Below, piece after piece: positions 36,841-45,023 of a stretch of 64,000 bases of DNA. The position numbers were made by a program, and so were the translations under genes. Source of the DNA: Salinibacterium sp. SWN167 (GTDB lineage: Bacteria > Actinomycetota > Actinomycetes > Actinomycetales > Microbacteriaceae); NCBI RefSeq assembly GCF_015864665.1, contig NZ_JADYWU010000002.1, positions 248,001 to 312,000 of the forward strand. The letters are read 5' to 3'. The notes beneath the pieces were generated by a model. The model was not told where the DNA came from and did no database searches. It saw nothing but the letters and a program-made list of their open reading frames with translations. Each line of letters opens with the position of its first letter. Within the stretch, counting starts at the first letter, position 1.

Positions 36841-38019
36841 ATGACAAATGATCTTATTGCGGGTGCGACCGCCCGGTTGCTCTGGGTGAGATCTCGCATG
36901 CCGTTGCTCGCCGAAGTGCGAGAGCGATTCGAGCAGACGAAACCCTTCGCTGGGCACCGCATCGGCATGGCGATGCACCTCGAGCCGAAGACCGCAGTGT
37001 TGCTTGAAACCCTGAAGGCCGGGGGAGCGGAGATCGTAGCGACCGGCAATCTCGGGTCGACGCAGGATGATGTTGTTGCCTATTTGCGCTCGCAGGGAAT
37101 GACGATTTTTGGTGCCCGAGATGACTCTGAGTGCGAATACGAGGCGCATATCCGGAACGTGGTGGAGTCGAAACCAGACATCATCCTCGACAACGGCGCG
37201 GGCCTGGTTGCTCGTCTCGTTGAGCTCGGGGACACCGAGCGCATCGTCGGCGGTACCGAAGAAACCACCTCAGGAAGTTACCGGCTACGCGAGGAGCTCG
37301 CTCGGCACATCCGTTTTCCCATCATCGTTATCGACGACAACCCACTGACTGTGATCAACGAAAACAAGCATGCGGCAGGACAGTCAGTTGTTGAGAGCTT
37401 TATGCGTGTCACGAACGTCATGGTCTCTGGGCGCCGCTTCGTGGTGGTCGGCTACGGCTGGTGTGGTCGCGGCGTGGCGCATTATCTTCGTGCTCTGGGT
37501 GGCAAAGTCGCTGTCGTAGAGGTCGATGAGATCAAGGCCCTTGAGGCAGCACTCGATGGCTATCGAGTGGCAAATGTGTTCGACCTCGCCGGTTGGGGCG
37601 AGGTCTTCATCACGGCAACCGGCCATCCGCAGGTTCTCGCTACCGACTTCTTCGAGGTTGTCGCAGACGGAGCGATGCTCGTGAACTGCGGTCACTTCGA
37701 CTGGGAAATCGACGTTCTGGCTCTGCGTGATGTGGCGACGAGTACGACAGTGATCGACGGTGCAATCGAGCGAGTTGACCTCCCGGGAAACCGCCACATC
37801 ACCTTGCTCGCGGACGGCCGCATGATCAATCTCGCGGGGCGCGAGGCTCGGGGCAACTCGATCGAATCGATGGATCTCGGGTTTCTGCTTCAAGCGCTTT
37901 CCCTCGAACGCATCGCGACAGCGGCTGGCACGCTCGAACCGGGTGCTCAGCCTGTCCCCGACAGCATCAACCGTGAAGCGGCGCGTCGGATGCTCGCCAC
38001 GATGAAAGCGGACCGCTAA
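36841..38019 (+). CDS. S-adenosylhomocysteine-hydrolase-like protein, catalytic residues changed
   Basis: A 392-aa member of the SAHH superfamily. Kept features: MHLEPKTAVLLETL (His46, equivalent to the active-site His), STQDDVVAYL, EETTSGSYRL (140-149) and the NAD Rossmann loop VVGYGWCGRGVA (203-213). Changed features: the signature segment at 163-182 reads with T170 where the catalytic Lys stands and E174 for the Asp; ILDDGGDL reads ILDNGAGL; the C-terminal NAD-binding KxxxYRY tail is absent. It may act on another adenosine or inosine thioether, or as a sensor. In an operon with IclR, adenosine deaminase and PTS genes. Confidence 0.75.
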   Translation: MTNDLIAGATARLLWVRSRMPLLAEVRERFEQTKPFAGHRIGMAMHLEPKTAVLLETLKAGGAEIVATGNLGSTQDDVVAYLRSQGMTIFGARDDSECEYEAHIRNVVESKPDIILDNGAGLVARLVELGDTERIVGGTEETTSGSYRLREELARHIRFPIIVIDDNPLTVINENKHAAGQSVVESFMRVTNVMVSGRRFVVVGYGWCGRGVAHYLRALGGKVAVVEVDEIKALEAALDGYRVANVFDLAGWGEVFITATGHPQVLATDFFEVVADGAMLVNCGHFDWEIDVLALRDVATSTTVIDGAIERVDLPGNRHITLLADGRMINLAGREARGNSIESMDLGFLLQALSLERIATAAGTLEPGAQPVPDSINREAARRMLATMKADR

Positions 38020-38702
38020 TGGCGACCGCCCCCGAGTACACCGCGCCAGCCCTCGACAAGGGGCTCGACATTCTCGAACTGCTCGCAGCGACCTCTGGCG
38101 CCCTCAGCCAGTCGGAGATCGCAGAAGCAACCGGGCGCAGCATCGGTCAGATCTTCCGGGTGCTGTCGACGCTCGAACGGCGCGGCTACGTGTTCCGCGA
38201 CAAGCAATCGGGGCTCTACACGCTGGCTATGAAGCTGTTTGAGCTCGCGCACCGGCATCCGCCACTTCGGGGATTGGTCAGCGTGGCGCAACCCATCATG
38301 CAGGTTCTCGCGGAGCAGGTGCGGCAATCGTGCAACCTCGCCGTGCTCGATGGCAGTGAAGTGCGTGTCGTCGCCCAGGTGGAGTCTCCCGCCGACTTCG
38401 GTTTTCGAGTGCGCGTCGGGGCAACATTCGATTTGACGACGACGGCGACAGGTTCGGTGCTTTCGGCAACATCACCATTGACGGCTGACACGGTCGTGCG
38501 CGCCGATACCTTGCACCCCGGAATCACCGATGTAGTGGCGCCGATTCTCGGGGCGAGTGGCGCGGTGGTGGCCGCGCTGACGGTGCCATACGTGGCACCA
38601 ACGTTCAGCGAAGTGGATGTGGACCGTGTTCAAGAATTAGCCTCCGCCGCCGCAAAAGAAATTGCGATTCTGCTCAGCGGGGAAGCTTTCACCGGATCGT
38701 AA
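38019..38702 (+). CDS. IclR-family transcriptional regulator
   Basis: A 227-aa regulator. The N-terminal winged helix (LDKGLDILELLAATSGALSQ, with ATGRSIGQIFRVLSTLERRGY as recognition region, about 10-60) precedes a ligand-binding GAF-like domain (about 80-220). The ATG overlaps the SAHH-like stop (TAATG). Likely local regulator of the purine nucleoside genes through the palindrome at 36802-36828; the inducer could be a purine nucleoside or ribose derivative. Confidence 0.88.
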   Translation: MATAPEYTAPALDKGLDILELLAATSGALSQSEIAEATGRSIGQIFRVLSTLERRGYVFRDKQSGLYTLAMKLFELAHRHPPLRGLVSVAQPIMQVLAEQVRQSCNLAVLDGSEVRVVAQVESPADFGFRVRVGATFDLTTTATGSVLSATSPLTADTVVRADTLHPGITDVVAPILGASGAVVAALTVPYVAPTFSEVDVDRVQELASAAAKEIAILLSGEAFTGS

Positions 38703-38759
38703 CGCCGTTCAGCGGAGGCACAGCGCGCTTTCAGCGTGATCCACGGTAGATTTAGAGGC

Positions 38760-39881
38760 ATGAACGCCGCTGTTGAAAACTTTTTGATGCCCGGAGGTGG
38801 CGCGAGCATTACTGCGCTTCCCAAGGTTTCCCTCCACGATCACCTCGATGGAGGGTTGCGGCCTCAGACCATCGTTGAACTTGCCGACGAGGTCGGCTAT
38901 GCGCTCCCCGAGAATGACTCGGAGGCGCTGAAATCGTGGTTTGCGACTCAGGCCGATTCTGGCTCGCTCGTGAACTACCTCGCGACTTTCGACGCCACCA
39001 TCGCCGTCATGCAGACCACCGAGGGTCTCCAGCGGGTCGCACGGGAATTCGTCGAAGACCTCGCTGACGATGGCGTCATCTATGGCGAGATCCGTTGGGC
39101 ACCCGAACAGCACCTGCAGAAGGGACTCGACCTCGATCAGGCCGTTGCTGCAGTGCAAGAGGGTCTCGAGCAGGGTGTGGATTCGGTGCGCTCGAGCGGC
39201 CGCAGCCTCCGCGTTGGTCAGTTGCTCACGGCTATGCGCCAGACCGATCGTGGCACTGACATTGCCGAATTGGCCATCCGTCACCGCGATCGTGGCGTCA
39301 TCGGCTTCGACATCGCAGGCCCAGAAGCCGGCTTCCCGCCGAGCCGGATGCGCGGAGCTTTCGATCTGCTCGCGCACAATTACATTCCCGCCACTGTTCA
39401 CGCGGGGGAGGCGGATGGCCTCGACAGCATCCGTAGCGCACTCTTCGACGGGCGCGCCCTGCGTCTCGGTCACGGTGTTCGCCTGGCTGAAGACATCACG
39501 ATCGCCAACGAAGACGACGAGAACACTTACGTGACGCTGGGTGATTTGGCGCAGTGGGTAAAGGATCGTGAGATTGCGCTCGAACTGAGCCCGTCATCCA
39601 ATCTTCAGACCGGTGCCATCGAGCAGTGGGGCGACGAAATCATCGACCACCCCTTCGACTTGCTCTACCAGCTCGGATTCCGCGTGACGGTCAACACCGA
39701 TAACCGCCTCATGAGCGCCACGACCCTCAGTCGCGAACTCTCGTTGCTCACCGAAGCGTTCGGGTACGACCTCACGGACCTCGAGGTCTTCCAACTCAAT
39801 GCTGCTGCCGCAGCGTTCCTGCCCCTTGAAGAACGCGAAGAGCTTTCCGAGGCCATCAGCGTCGGTTTTGAAAGAGCGTAG
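38760..39881 (+). CDS. add: Adenosine deaminase
   Basis: Converts adenosine to inosine. The start at 38760 follows TAGAGG; an ATG at 38736 has none. The 373-aa TIM-barrel enzyme has LPKVSLHDHLDGGLRP (zinc HxH), the catalytic Glu region GPEAGFP, VHAGEAD (zinc His and Glu neighbours), and the terminal SSNLQTG and VNTDNR (zinc Asp) segments. Product inosine feeds the nearby PNP or nucleoside hydrolase. Confidence 0.94.
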   Translation: MNAAVENFLMPGGGASITALPKVSLHDHLDGGLRPQTIVELADEVGYALPENDSEALKSWFATQADSGSLVNYLATFDATIAVMQTTEGLQRVAREFVEDLADDGVIYGEIRWAPEQHLQKGLDLDQAVAAVQEGLEQGVDSVRSSGRSLRVGQLLTAMRQTDRGTDIAELAIRHRDRGVIGFDIAGPEAGFPPSRMRGAFDLLAHNYIPATVHAGEADGLDSIRSALFDGRALRLGHGVRLAEDITIANEDDENTYVTLGDLAQWVKDREIALELSPSSNLQTGAIEQWGDEIIDHPFDLLYQLGFRVTVNTDNRLMSATTLSRELSLLTEAFGYDLTDLEVFQLNAAAAAFLPLEEREELSEAISVGFERA

Positions 39882-39883
39882 TT

Positions 39884-40333
39884 ATGTCCCTTCCTCCGCT
39901 GCCCGAATCAGCGATAGAAATTGATGCCTTCGCGGCTGACTGGCGTGCCGCCGTGCGGTTGTCAGGTGAAGCCCTTGTGCGTTCCGGCGCGGCCAAGTCG
40001 GGTTATGCCGACGAGATGATCCGCATGATCGAGGATCACGGTCCCTACGTGGTGATCGCGCCCGGTCTTGCTTTGGCTCATGCACGCCCCGGTCCGCAAG
40101 TGATCGCTAACGGACTCTCAGTTGTCACGCTCAAAGAACCTGTGCGGTTCGGTCACGCCCACAACGATCCGGTTCGGGTGGTGCTTGGCCTCGCTATTTC
40201 TGAGGCAGGCGCACACTTGGCAGCGGTCGCGGCTGTCGCTAACATCTTCAATGACTCCTCGGCGATAAACGAGCTGGCGGCCGCAACGAGCCCCGCCGAG
40301 GTGCAACGCATCATGGGAGTGAATCCGTCGTGA
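39884..40333 (+). CDS. PTS IIA component (ascorbate/UlaC-like, fructose-mannitol superfamily)
   Basis: A 149-aa cytoplasmic phosphocarrier. The phosphorylated His is in APGLALAHARPGP (about residue 66), and FGHAHNDPVRVVLGLAI is a family segment. It begins two bases after add and overlaps the IIB gene by four bases. No IIC permease gene lies in this window, so substrate or even transport function cannot be assigned. Confidence 0.85.
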   Translation: MSLPPLPESAIEIDAFAADWRAAVRLSGEALVRSGAAKSGYADEMIRMIEDHGPYVVIAPGLALAHARPGPQVIANGLSVVTLKEPVRFGHAHNDPVRVVLGLAISEAGAHLAAVAAVANIFNDSSAINELAAATSPAEVQRIMGVNPS

Positions 40334-40602
40334 AAATCGTGACCATCTGTGGTGCGGGAATCGGCAGTTCCGGTGTGCTCAAGGTCAACGCAGAACGAGC
40401 GTTGCGCGCGCTTGATCTCGAAGCCACAGTCGTTGCCGCTGAAGTGAGCACCGTTCGCACGGTTGCCGCGGATGCTCAGATTATTCTCACGACGCAAGAG
40501 TTCGTTGAGGCGATCGGCAAGACGAACGCCGATGTCATCGTGATTGTGAACCTCTTTGACACATCGGAGCTTGCCCAAAAACTAGAGGACGCCCTCGGCT
40601 GA
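40330..40602 (+). CDS. PTS IIB component (lactose/ascorbate-type)
   Basis: A 90-aa protein with the phosphocysteine loop VTICGAGIGSSGVLK (Cys about residue 7). It starts at GTG 40330 within the IIA stop. The small, separate IIB and IIA resemble the UlaB/UlaC pair. The stop codon lies in the loop of a 7-bp stem (cctcggc 40593-40599 with gccgagg 40603-40609), followed by a direct repeat of gaggacgccctc; this may end the operon. Confidence 0.85.
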   Translation: MKIVTICGAGIGSSGVLKVNAERALRALDLEATVVAAEVSTVRTVAADAQIILTTQEFVEAIGKTNADVIVIVNLFDTSELAQKLEDALG

Positions 40603-40663
40603 GCCGAGGACGCCCTCTTCACGTTTCTCTGCGCACTGCTGTTCGGCAGTAGCGCCAGCGGTA

Positions 40664-42331
40664 TTAGCTGAGAATCTCGCGCATGCCCGCTTCAAGCTGG
40701 CTCGCGACCGCTTCGGCCGCAGCCTGACGCTCAGCGCCTTCGCCTGACGTGCTCGAGGCATCCACATAGAACTTGAGTTTGGGCTCTGTGCCACTGGGGC
40801 GCACGATGACGCGTGCTCCGCCCTCGAATTGCAGGCGAATGATGTTGCTGGGCGCGAAGCCGTCAACACCGTTTTCAAAGTCATCGAAGGATGCCACAGC
40901 GAGACCACCGACGGTGGCGGGAGCGTTCGCACGCAAGCGCGTCATCGTCTCACCAATCTCTGAAATCTTGGTGAAGCGCAGCGAGACCTGGCGGGAGGCA
41001 AACGCACCGAAGCGGGCCGCAAACTCGTCGAGACGATCGAGCACTGTCTTGCCTTCGGCCTTGAGCTCGGCGGCCATCGAGAGGAAGTCGACCGACGCTG
41101 AAATACCGTCTTTGTCGCGCACCTTGTCGGGATCAACGAGGTAACCAAGGGCCTCTTCATAACCGAACACGAGGCCGTCGATGCGGGAGATCCATTTGAA
41201 GCCCGTGAGGGTGTCGGCGTAGTCCAGGTTGTAACCCGCGGCGATTGTACGCAGCGCTGGAGACGAGACGATGGATGCCGCGAGAACACCAGTGCCGTTG
41301 GCGCGTTCTGCCGCGCGCCAGCCCAGCAAAATTCCCACTTCGTTTCCGCTCAGCCGACGCCATTCGCCGTCGCGACCGGGCACAGCCACGGCGAGGCGGT
41401 CGGCGTCGGGATCGTGGGCAATGGCGAGGTCGGCGCTGACTTCGCGTGCTTTCGCGAAGCTGAGATCCATGGCGCCCGGCTCTTCGGGATTGGGGAAGGC
41501 GACGGTGGGGAACGCGGCGTCAGGGTGCGCTTGTTCTTCGACAAGTGCGGGGGCGGCGAATCCGGCCTTCTCATACACGGCCTTGCTGGTTTCCCAACCC
41601 ACACCGTGCATGGCGGTATAGGTGTAGACGACGTCCTTGACGGGGCCGGCGAGGGCTGCCGTGCGGGCAATGTATTCGTCAACAACACCCTCGTCAGTGG
41701 TGACGAAATCGGTGGAGCGTGGCAGCTCGGCAATCGAGCCCTTGGCGACGATCGCAATGGCGTGTGCAATGTCGGCGTCGGCGGGCGGCACGATCTGTGA
41801 GCCGTGGTTGTCGCCGCCGAGGTACACCTTGTAGCCGTTGTCGTTGGCCGGGTTGTGGCTGGCCGTAACCATGACGCCAGCACTCACGTTGAGATGGCGC
41901 ACCGCGAAGGCGAGCACGGGCGTGGGCAGCAGTCGGGGCAACAGGATGGCGCGCACACCGGCCCCGGCCATGATGGTTGCGGTGTCGCGAGCAAAAACTT
42001 CAGAATTGATGCGACCGTCGTAGCCGATCACGATGCTCGGGCTGAGCTCATGGGTGAGCAAATAGGCGGCAAGTCCCGCGGCCGCCTGAGTGACCAACAC
42101 CCGGTTCATGCGGTTCGGGCCGGCACCGAGCTCGCCGCGCAACCCTGCCGTGCCAAACGCGAGCCGCGAATCGAAGCGGTCATGAAGGCCAGCGATGGCG
42201 GCCTCGTCGCCCTGGGCGGCATCCGTAATCAGAGCCTCGAGCTCGGTGTGGGTGACGGCGTCGGGGTCTTGCTCGAGCCACGCGTTCGCGGCGGCGATGA
42301 GGTCGGCGGTGCTGAGAATTTCGGTGCTCAT
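40664..42331 (-). CDS. Phosphohexomutase family enzyme, PGM2/PgcA-like (probable phosphopentomutase or phosphoglucomutase)
   Basis: A 555-aa alpha-D-phosphohexomutase. The phosphoserine loop VTASHNPANDNGYK (S158), metal loop AHDPDADRLAVA, sugar loop GYEEALGYLV and phosphate loop RPSGTEPKLKFYV are complete. Length and the N-terminal extension fit the PgcA/PGM2 branch, some members of which interconvert ribose-1-P and ribose-5-P. Adjacency to PNP (4-bp overlap) and to deoA, cdd and add makes the phosphopentomutase role attractive. Phosphomannomutase or phosphoglucomutase activity is the alternative. Confidence 0.85.
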   Translation of the reverse strand: MSTEILSTADLIAAANAWLEQDPDAVTHTELEALITDAAQGDEAAIAGLHDRFDSRLAFGTAGLRGELGAGPNRMNRVLVTQAAAGLAAYLLTHELSPSIVIGYDGRINSEVFARDTATIMAGAGVRAILLPRLLPTPVLAFAVRHLNVSAGVMVTASHNPANDNGYKVYLGGDNHGSQIVPPADADIAHAIAIVAKGSIAELPRSTDFVTTDEGVVDEYIARTAALAGPVKDVVYTYTAMHGVGWETSKAVYEKAGFAAPALVEEQAHPDAAFPTVAFPNPEEPGAMDLSFAKAREVSADLAIAHDPDADRLAVAVPGRDGEWRRLSGNEVGILLGWRAAERANGTGVLAASIVSSPALRTIAAGYNLDYADTLTGFKWISRIDGLVFGYEEALGYLVDPDKVRDKDGISASVDFLSMAAELKAEGKTVLDRLDEFAARFGAFASRQVSLRFTKISEIGETMTRLRANAPATVGGLAVASFDDFENGVDGFAPSNIIRLQFEGGARVIVRPSGTEPKLKFYVDASSTSGEGAERQAAAEAVASQLEAGMREILS

Positions 42332-43164
42332 AGTGCGGTCACAATCTGGGCGAGAAGACTGCTGATCTGTACTTCAGCATCCTTGCCCGCCTGAATCACT
42401 TCTTCGTGGCTGAGGGGAGTGGACTGGATGCCAGCAGCAAGGTTGGTGATGAGGGACATTCCCAAGATTTCCATGCCTGCCTGGCGCGCGGCAATCGCTT
42501 CGAGCGCCGTGGACATTCCCACGATGTCACCGCCGATTGTTTTAGCCATCTGCACTTCGGCCGGGGTCTCGTAGTGCGGGCCGCGGAACTGGGTGTACAC
42601 ACCCTCGTCGAGGCTCGGATCGATCGACTTGGCGATCTCGCGTAGGCGCTTGCTGTAGAGGTCGGTGAGGTCGATGAACGTCGCACCTTCGAGGGGCGAG
42701 TCTGCCGTGAGGTTGAGGTGATCACTGATCAGCACGGGGGTTCCGGGCTTCCACGTCTCTTTGATGCCGCCGGCACCGTTCGTGAGGATCATGGTCGTCG
42801 CGCCGGTGGCGGCAGCGGTGCGTACCGAGTGAACAACGCGGCGAACGCCGTGGTTTTCGTAGTAGTGCGTGCGAGCGCCAATGACGAGGGCGCGCTTGCC
42901 GCTCGGCAACAGGATTGAACGCAGGGTTCCGACGTGGCCTTCGAGGGCCGGCTTCGAGAAACCGGGGATGTCCGAGGCCGGAATCGTGGCGGTGGTTTCA
43001 CCAATCAGGTCGGCAGCTTTGCCCCACCCGCTTCCGAGCGTGAGGGCAATGTCGTGCTTCTCGACGCCGGTCGCGGCTGCGATTGCTGCAGCGGCGTCTT
43101 TCGCGACCGCGAACGGGTCTGCGGTGGGGTCGTCGAGGGGGTTTGTGGTGGGCGACTGTGACAT
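42328..43164 (-). CDS. punA: Purine-nucleoside phosphorylase (trimeric type)
   Basis: Cleaves inosine and guanosine with phosphate to base and ribose-1-phosphate. The 278-aa form from ATG 43164 is chosen; the upstream open frame is non-conserved. Landmarks are LTLGSGWGKAAD, the phosphate His in GARTHYYENHGVRRVVHSVR, ILTNGAGGIKETW and the purine-site QFRGPHYETPAEVQM. The stop overlaps the phosphomutase start, coupling production and use of ribose-1-phosphate. Confidence 0.93.
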   Translation of the reverse strand: MSQSPTTNPLDDPTADPFAVAKDAAAAIAAATGVEKHDIALTLGSGWGKAADLIGETTATIPASDIPGFSKPALEGHVGTLRSILLPSGKRALVIGARTHYYENHGVRRVVHSVRTAAATGATTMILTNGAGGIKETWKPGTPVLISDHLNLTADSPLEGATFIDLTDLYSKRLREIAKSIDPSLDEGVYTQFRGPHYETPAEVQMAKTIGGDIVGMSTALEAIAARQAGMEILGMSLITNLAAGIQSTPLSHEEVIQAGKDAEVQISSLLAQIVTAL

Positions 43165-43328
43165 GGCATCCACTCTAAACGGTGGTGACTGCGACTCACC
43201 GGTGCATTCAGCGCGAATGTGAGCACGCCGGCGCGCACGACGCGGGTGATTCGGCCTGAGCAGCGCGCTAACGCACACGTGTGAGTGTGTGGTTTGTCGC
43301 TGAGGCAGAACCGCGAGAGAATTGCTGC

Positions 43329-44768
43329 ATGGCCTATGAGTTCGAGCGCACCCAACGAATTGCAGTACTCGGCGGTGGCCCCGGTGGCTACGAAGCAGCC
43401 TTGGCGGGCGCGCAACTCGGCGCGGAGGTGACCCTCGTTGAACGCGAAGGTGTTGGCGGCTCTGCTGTGCTCACCGATGTGGTGCCGTCGAAGACGCTCA
43501 TCGCTACTGCTGAAGCAACCAACGCGATTCGGGATGCCGCAGAGCTGGGCGTGCAGTTCTACTCGCGCTCCGATTCCGGTCGTGCCGTTCGCCCTGAAAT
43601 CACCGTCAACCTTGCCGCCGTCAACGCGCGCCTCATGCGCCTCGCCCAGCAGCAGTCAGACGACATGAAGTCGCAGCTCATCAAGGCTGGCGTGCGCATC
43701 ATCCACGGTGAAGGCCGTCTCGATGGCCCGCAGCGTCTGGTCGTCTCGACCGGCAAGGGCAAAGCCGGAACCGACTTCGATGAAGTGGATGCCGACACCG
43801 TCATAGTCTCGGTCGGCGCCCGCCCGCGCGTGCTCGACTCCGCACTGCCTGATGGCAAGCGCATCCTCACGTGGACGCAGCTCTACACGCTCACCGAAAC
43901 CCCCGAACACCTCATCGTGGTCGGTTCCGGTGTAACCGGTGCCGAATTCGCGTCGGCGTACACGGCGCTCGGCGCCAAAGTCACCCTGATTTCTTCGCGC
44001 GACCGCGTGCTGCCCGGTGAAGACGAAGATGCCGCCCGCGTGATTGAAGACGTGTTCAAGCGCAACGGTATGACCGTGCTCTCCAAGTCGCGGGCCGAAT
44101 CCGTCACCACCACCAAGAATGGCGTGATTGCTACGCTCAGCGACGGACGAACGGTTGAAGGCAGCCACTGCCTCATGGCCGTGGGTTCGCTGCCGAATAC
44201 CGAAGGTCTCGGACTCGAAGAGGCTGGCGTGCAACTGACCGAGTCTGGTCACATCCGGGTCAACCGTGTTGCCCGCACCTCAATGCCGTCGATCTACGCG
44301 GCCGGTGACTGTTCAGACTTCTTCCCGCTCGCCTCGGTTGCTTCTATGCAGGGCCGCACCGCCGTATTCCACGCGATGGGCGACGGCGTGACGCCGATTG
44401 AACTGCGCAACGTGGCATCCAACATCTTCACTCAGCCTGAAATCGCCACGGTTGGCTGGTCGCAAAAGCAGATCGAAGACGGGCTCGTTCAGGGCACGAT
44501 CTACAAGTTGCCGCTGGCATCGAACCCGCGCGCCAAGATGATGGGCATCAAGGACGGCTTCGTGAAGCTCTTTGCTCGCACCGGTTCTGGCACGGTGATT
44601 GGTGGAGTCATCGTTGCCCCCAACGCCTCCGAGCTGATCATCTCGATCGCGCTCGCGGTAGAGCACCGCCTTACCGTCGACCAAATGGCTCGCGCGTTCT
44701 CTGTTTACCCGTCACTGACGGGAAGCATCACGGATGCCGCCCGCGCCATGCACGTCGTCGCCGAGTAG
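43329..44768 (+). CDS. NAD(P)H-quinone dehydrogenase (LpdA-like, no redox disulphide)
   Basis: A 479-aa flavoprotein of the lipoamide-dehydrogenase fold. FAD loop GGGPGGYEAALAGAQLG, NAD(P) loop VVGSGVTGAEFASAYTALG and the AGDCSDFFPLASVASMQGR segment are present. The usual CxxxxC redox pair is replaced (GVGGSAVLTDVVPSK), as in mycobacterial LpdA (Rv3303c) proteins that reduce quinones rather than lipoamide. It stands alone, divergent from PNP; a CACACGTGTG palindrome is at 43274-43283 in the shared spacer. Confidence 0.85.
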   Translation: MAYEFERTQRIAVLGGGPGGYEAALAGAQLGAEVTLVEREGVGGSAVLTDVVPSKTLIATAEATNAIRDAAELGVQFYSRSDSGRAVRPEITVNLAAVNARLMRLAQQQSDDMKSQLIKAGVRIIHGEGRLDGPQRLVVSTGKGKAGTDFDEVDADTVIVSVGARPRVLDSALPDGKRILTWTQLYTLTETPEHLIVVGSGVTGAEFASAYTALGAKVTLISSRDRVLPGEDEDAARVIEDVFKRNGMTVLSKSRAESVTTTKNGVIATLSDGRTVEGSHCLMAVGSLPNTEGLGLEEAGVQLTESGHIRVNRVARTSMPSIYAAGDCSDFFPLASVASMQGRTAVFHAMGDGVTPIELRNVASNIFTQPEIATVGWSQKQIEDGLVQGTIYKLPLASNPRAKMMGIKDGFVKLFARTGSGTVIGGVIVAPNASELIISIALAVEHRLTVDQMARAFSVYPSLTGSITDAARAMHVVAE

Positions 44769-44910
44769 CCTGCCGGAGCTTTTTCCGCACGGTTCCGCGA
44801 TTGACGCCAGCTCGATTCTCTGATGTCGCAATTTTCGCACTCCCACATACGCGTGTGGGTGGCCTCCTGCGGCGACCGCATCTTGGTCCAATTCACGCCA
44901 AATCGGTTTG

Positions 44911-44982
44911 TTGTATACCTAAACCACCAAACCATGTTCTACTGGAGGTGACATCGCGCGATTTCCCCTAAATTGTATGCAG
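44911..44982. promoter_or_regulatory. Pair of GTATAC-type operators upstream of the MFS gene
   Basis: ttgtatacct (44911-44920) and the weaker ttgtatgcag (44973-44982) have centres 62 bp apart. They match the palindrome found at the other promoters of the catabolic island. Candidate binding sites for the FCD-GntR regulator encoded at 46335-47108. Confidence 0.6.
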
Positions 44983-45023
44983 GGAAATGGACGCGGTGAA
45001 GAATTCGACAGAAGAGAGAACGA

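Noticed and set aside
40581-40620. Direct repeat of gaggacgccctc at the end of the IIB gene, considered as an attachment site
   Set aside because: Only 12 bp, spans a stop-codon hairpin and has no partner copy elsewhere that I could find.
43274-43283. Palindrome CACACGTGTG upstream of the quinone dehydrogenase gene
   Set aside because: Single copy in a GC-rich spacer with GT repeats beside it; no regulator linked, so not called as an operator.
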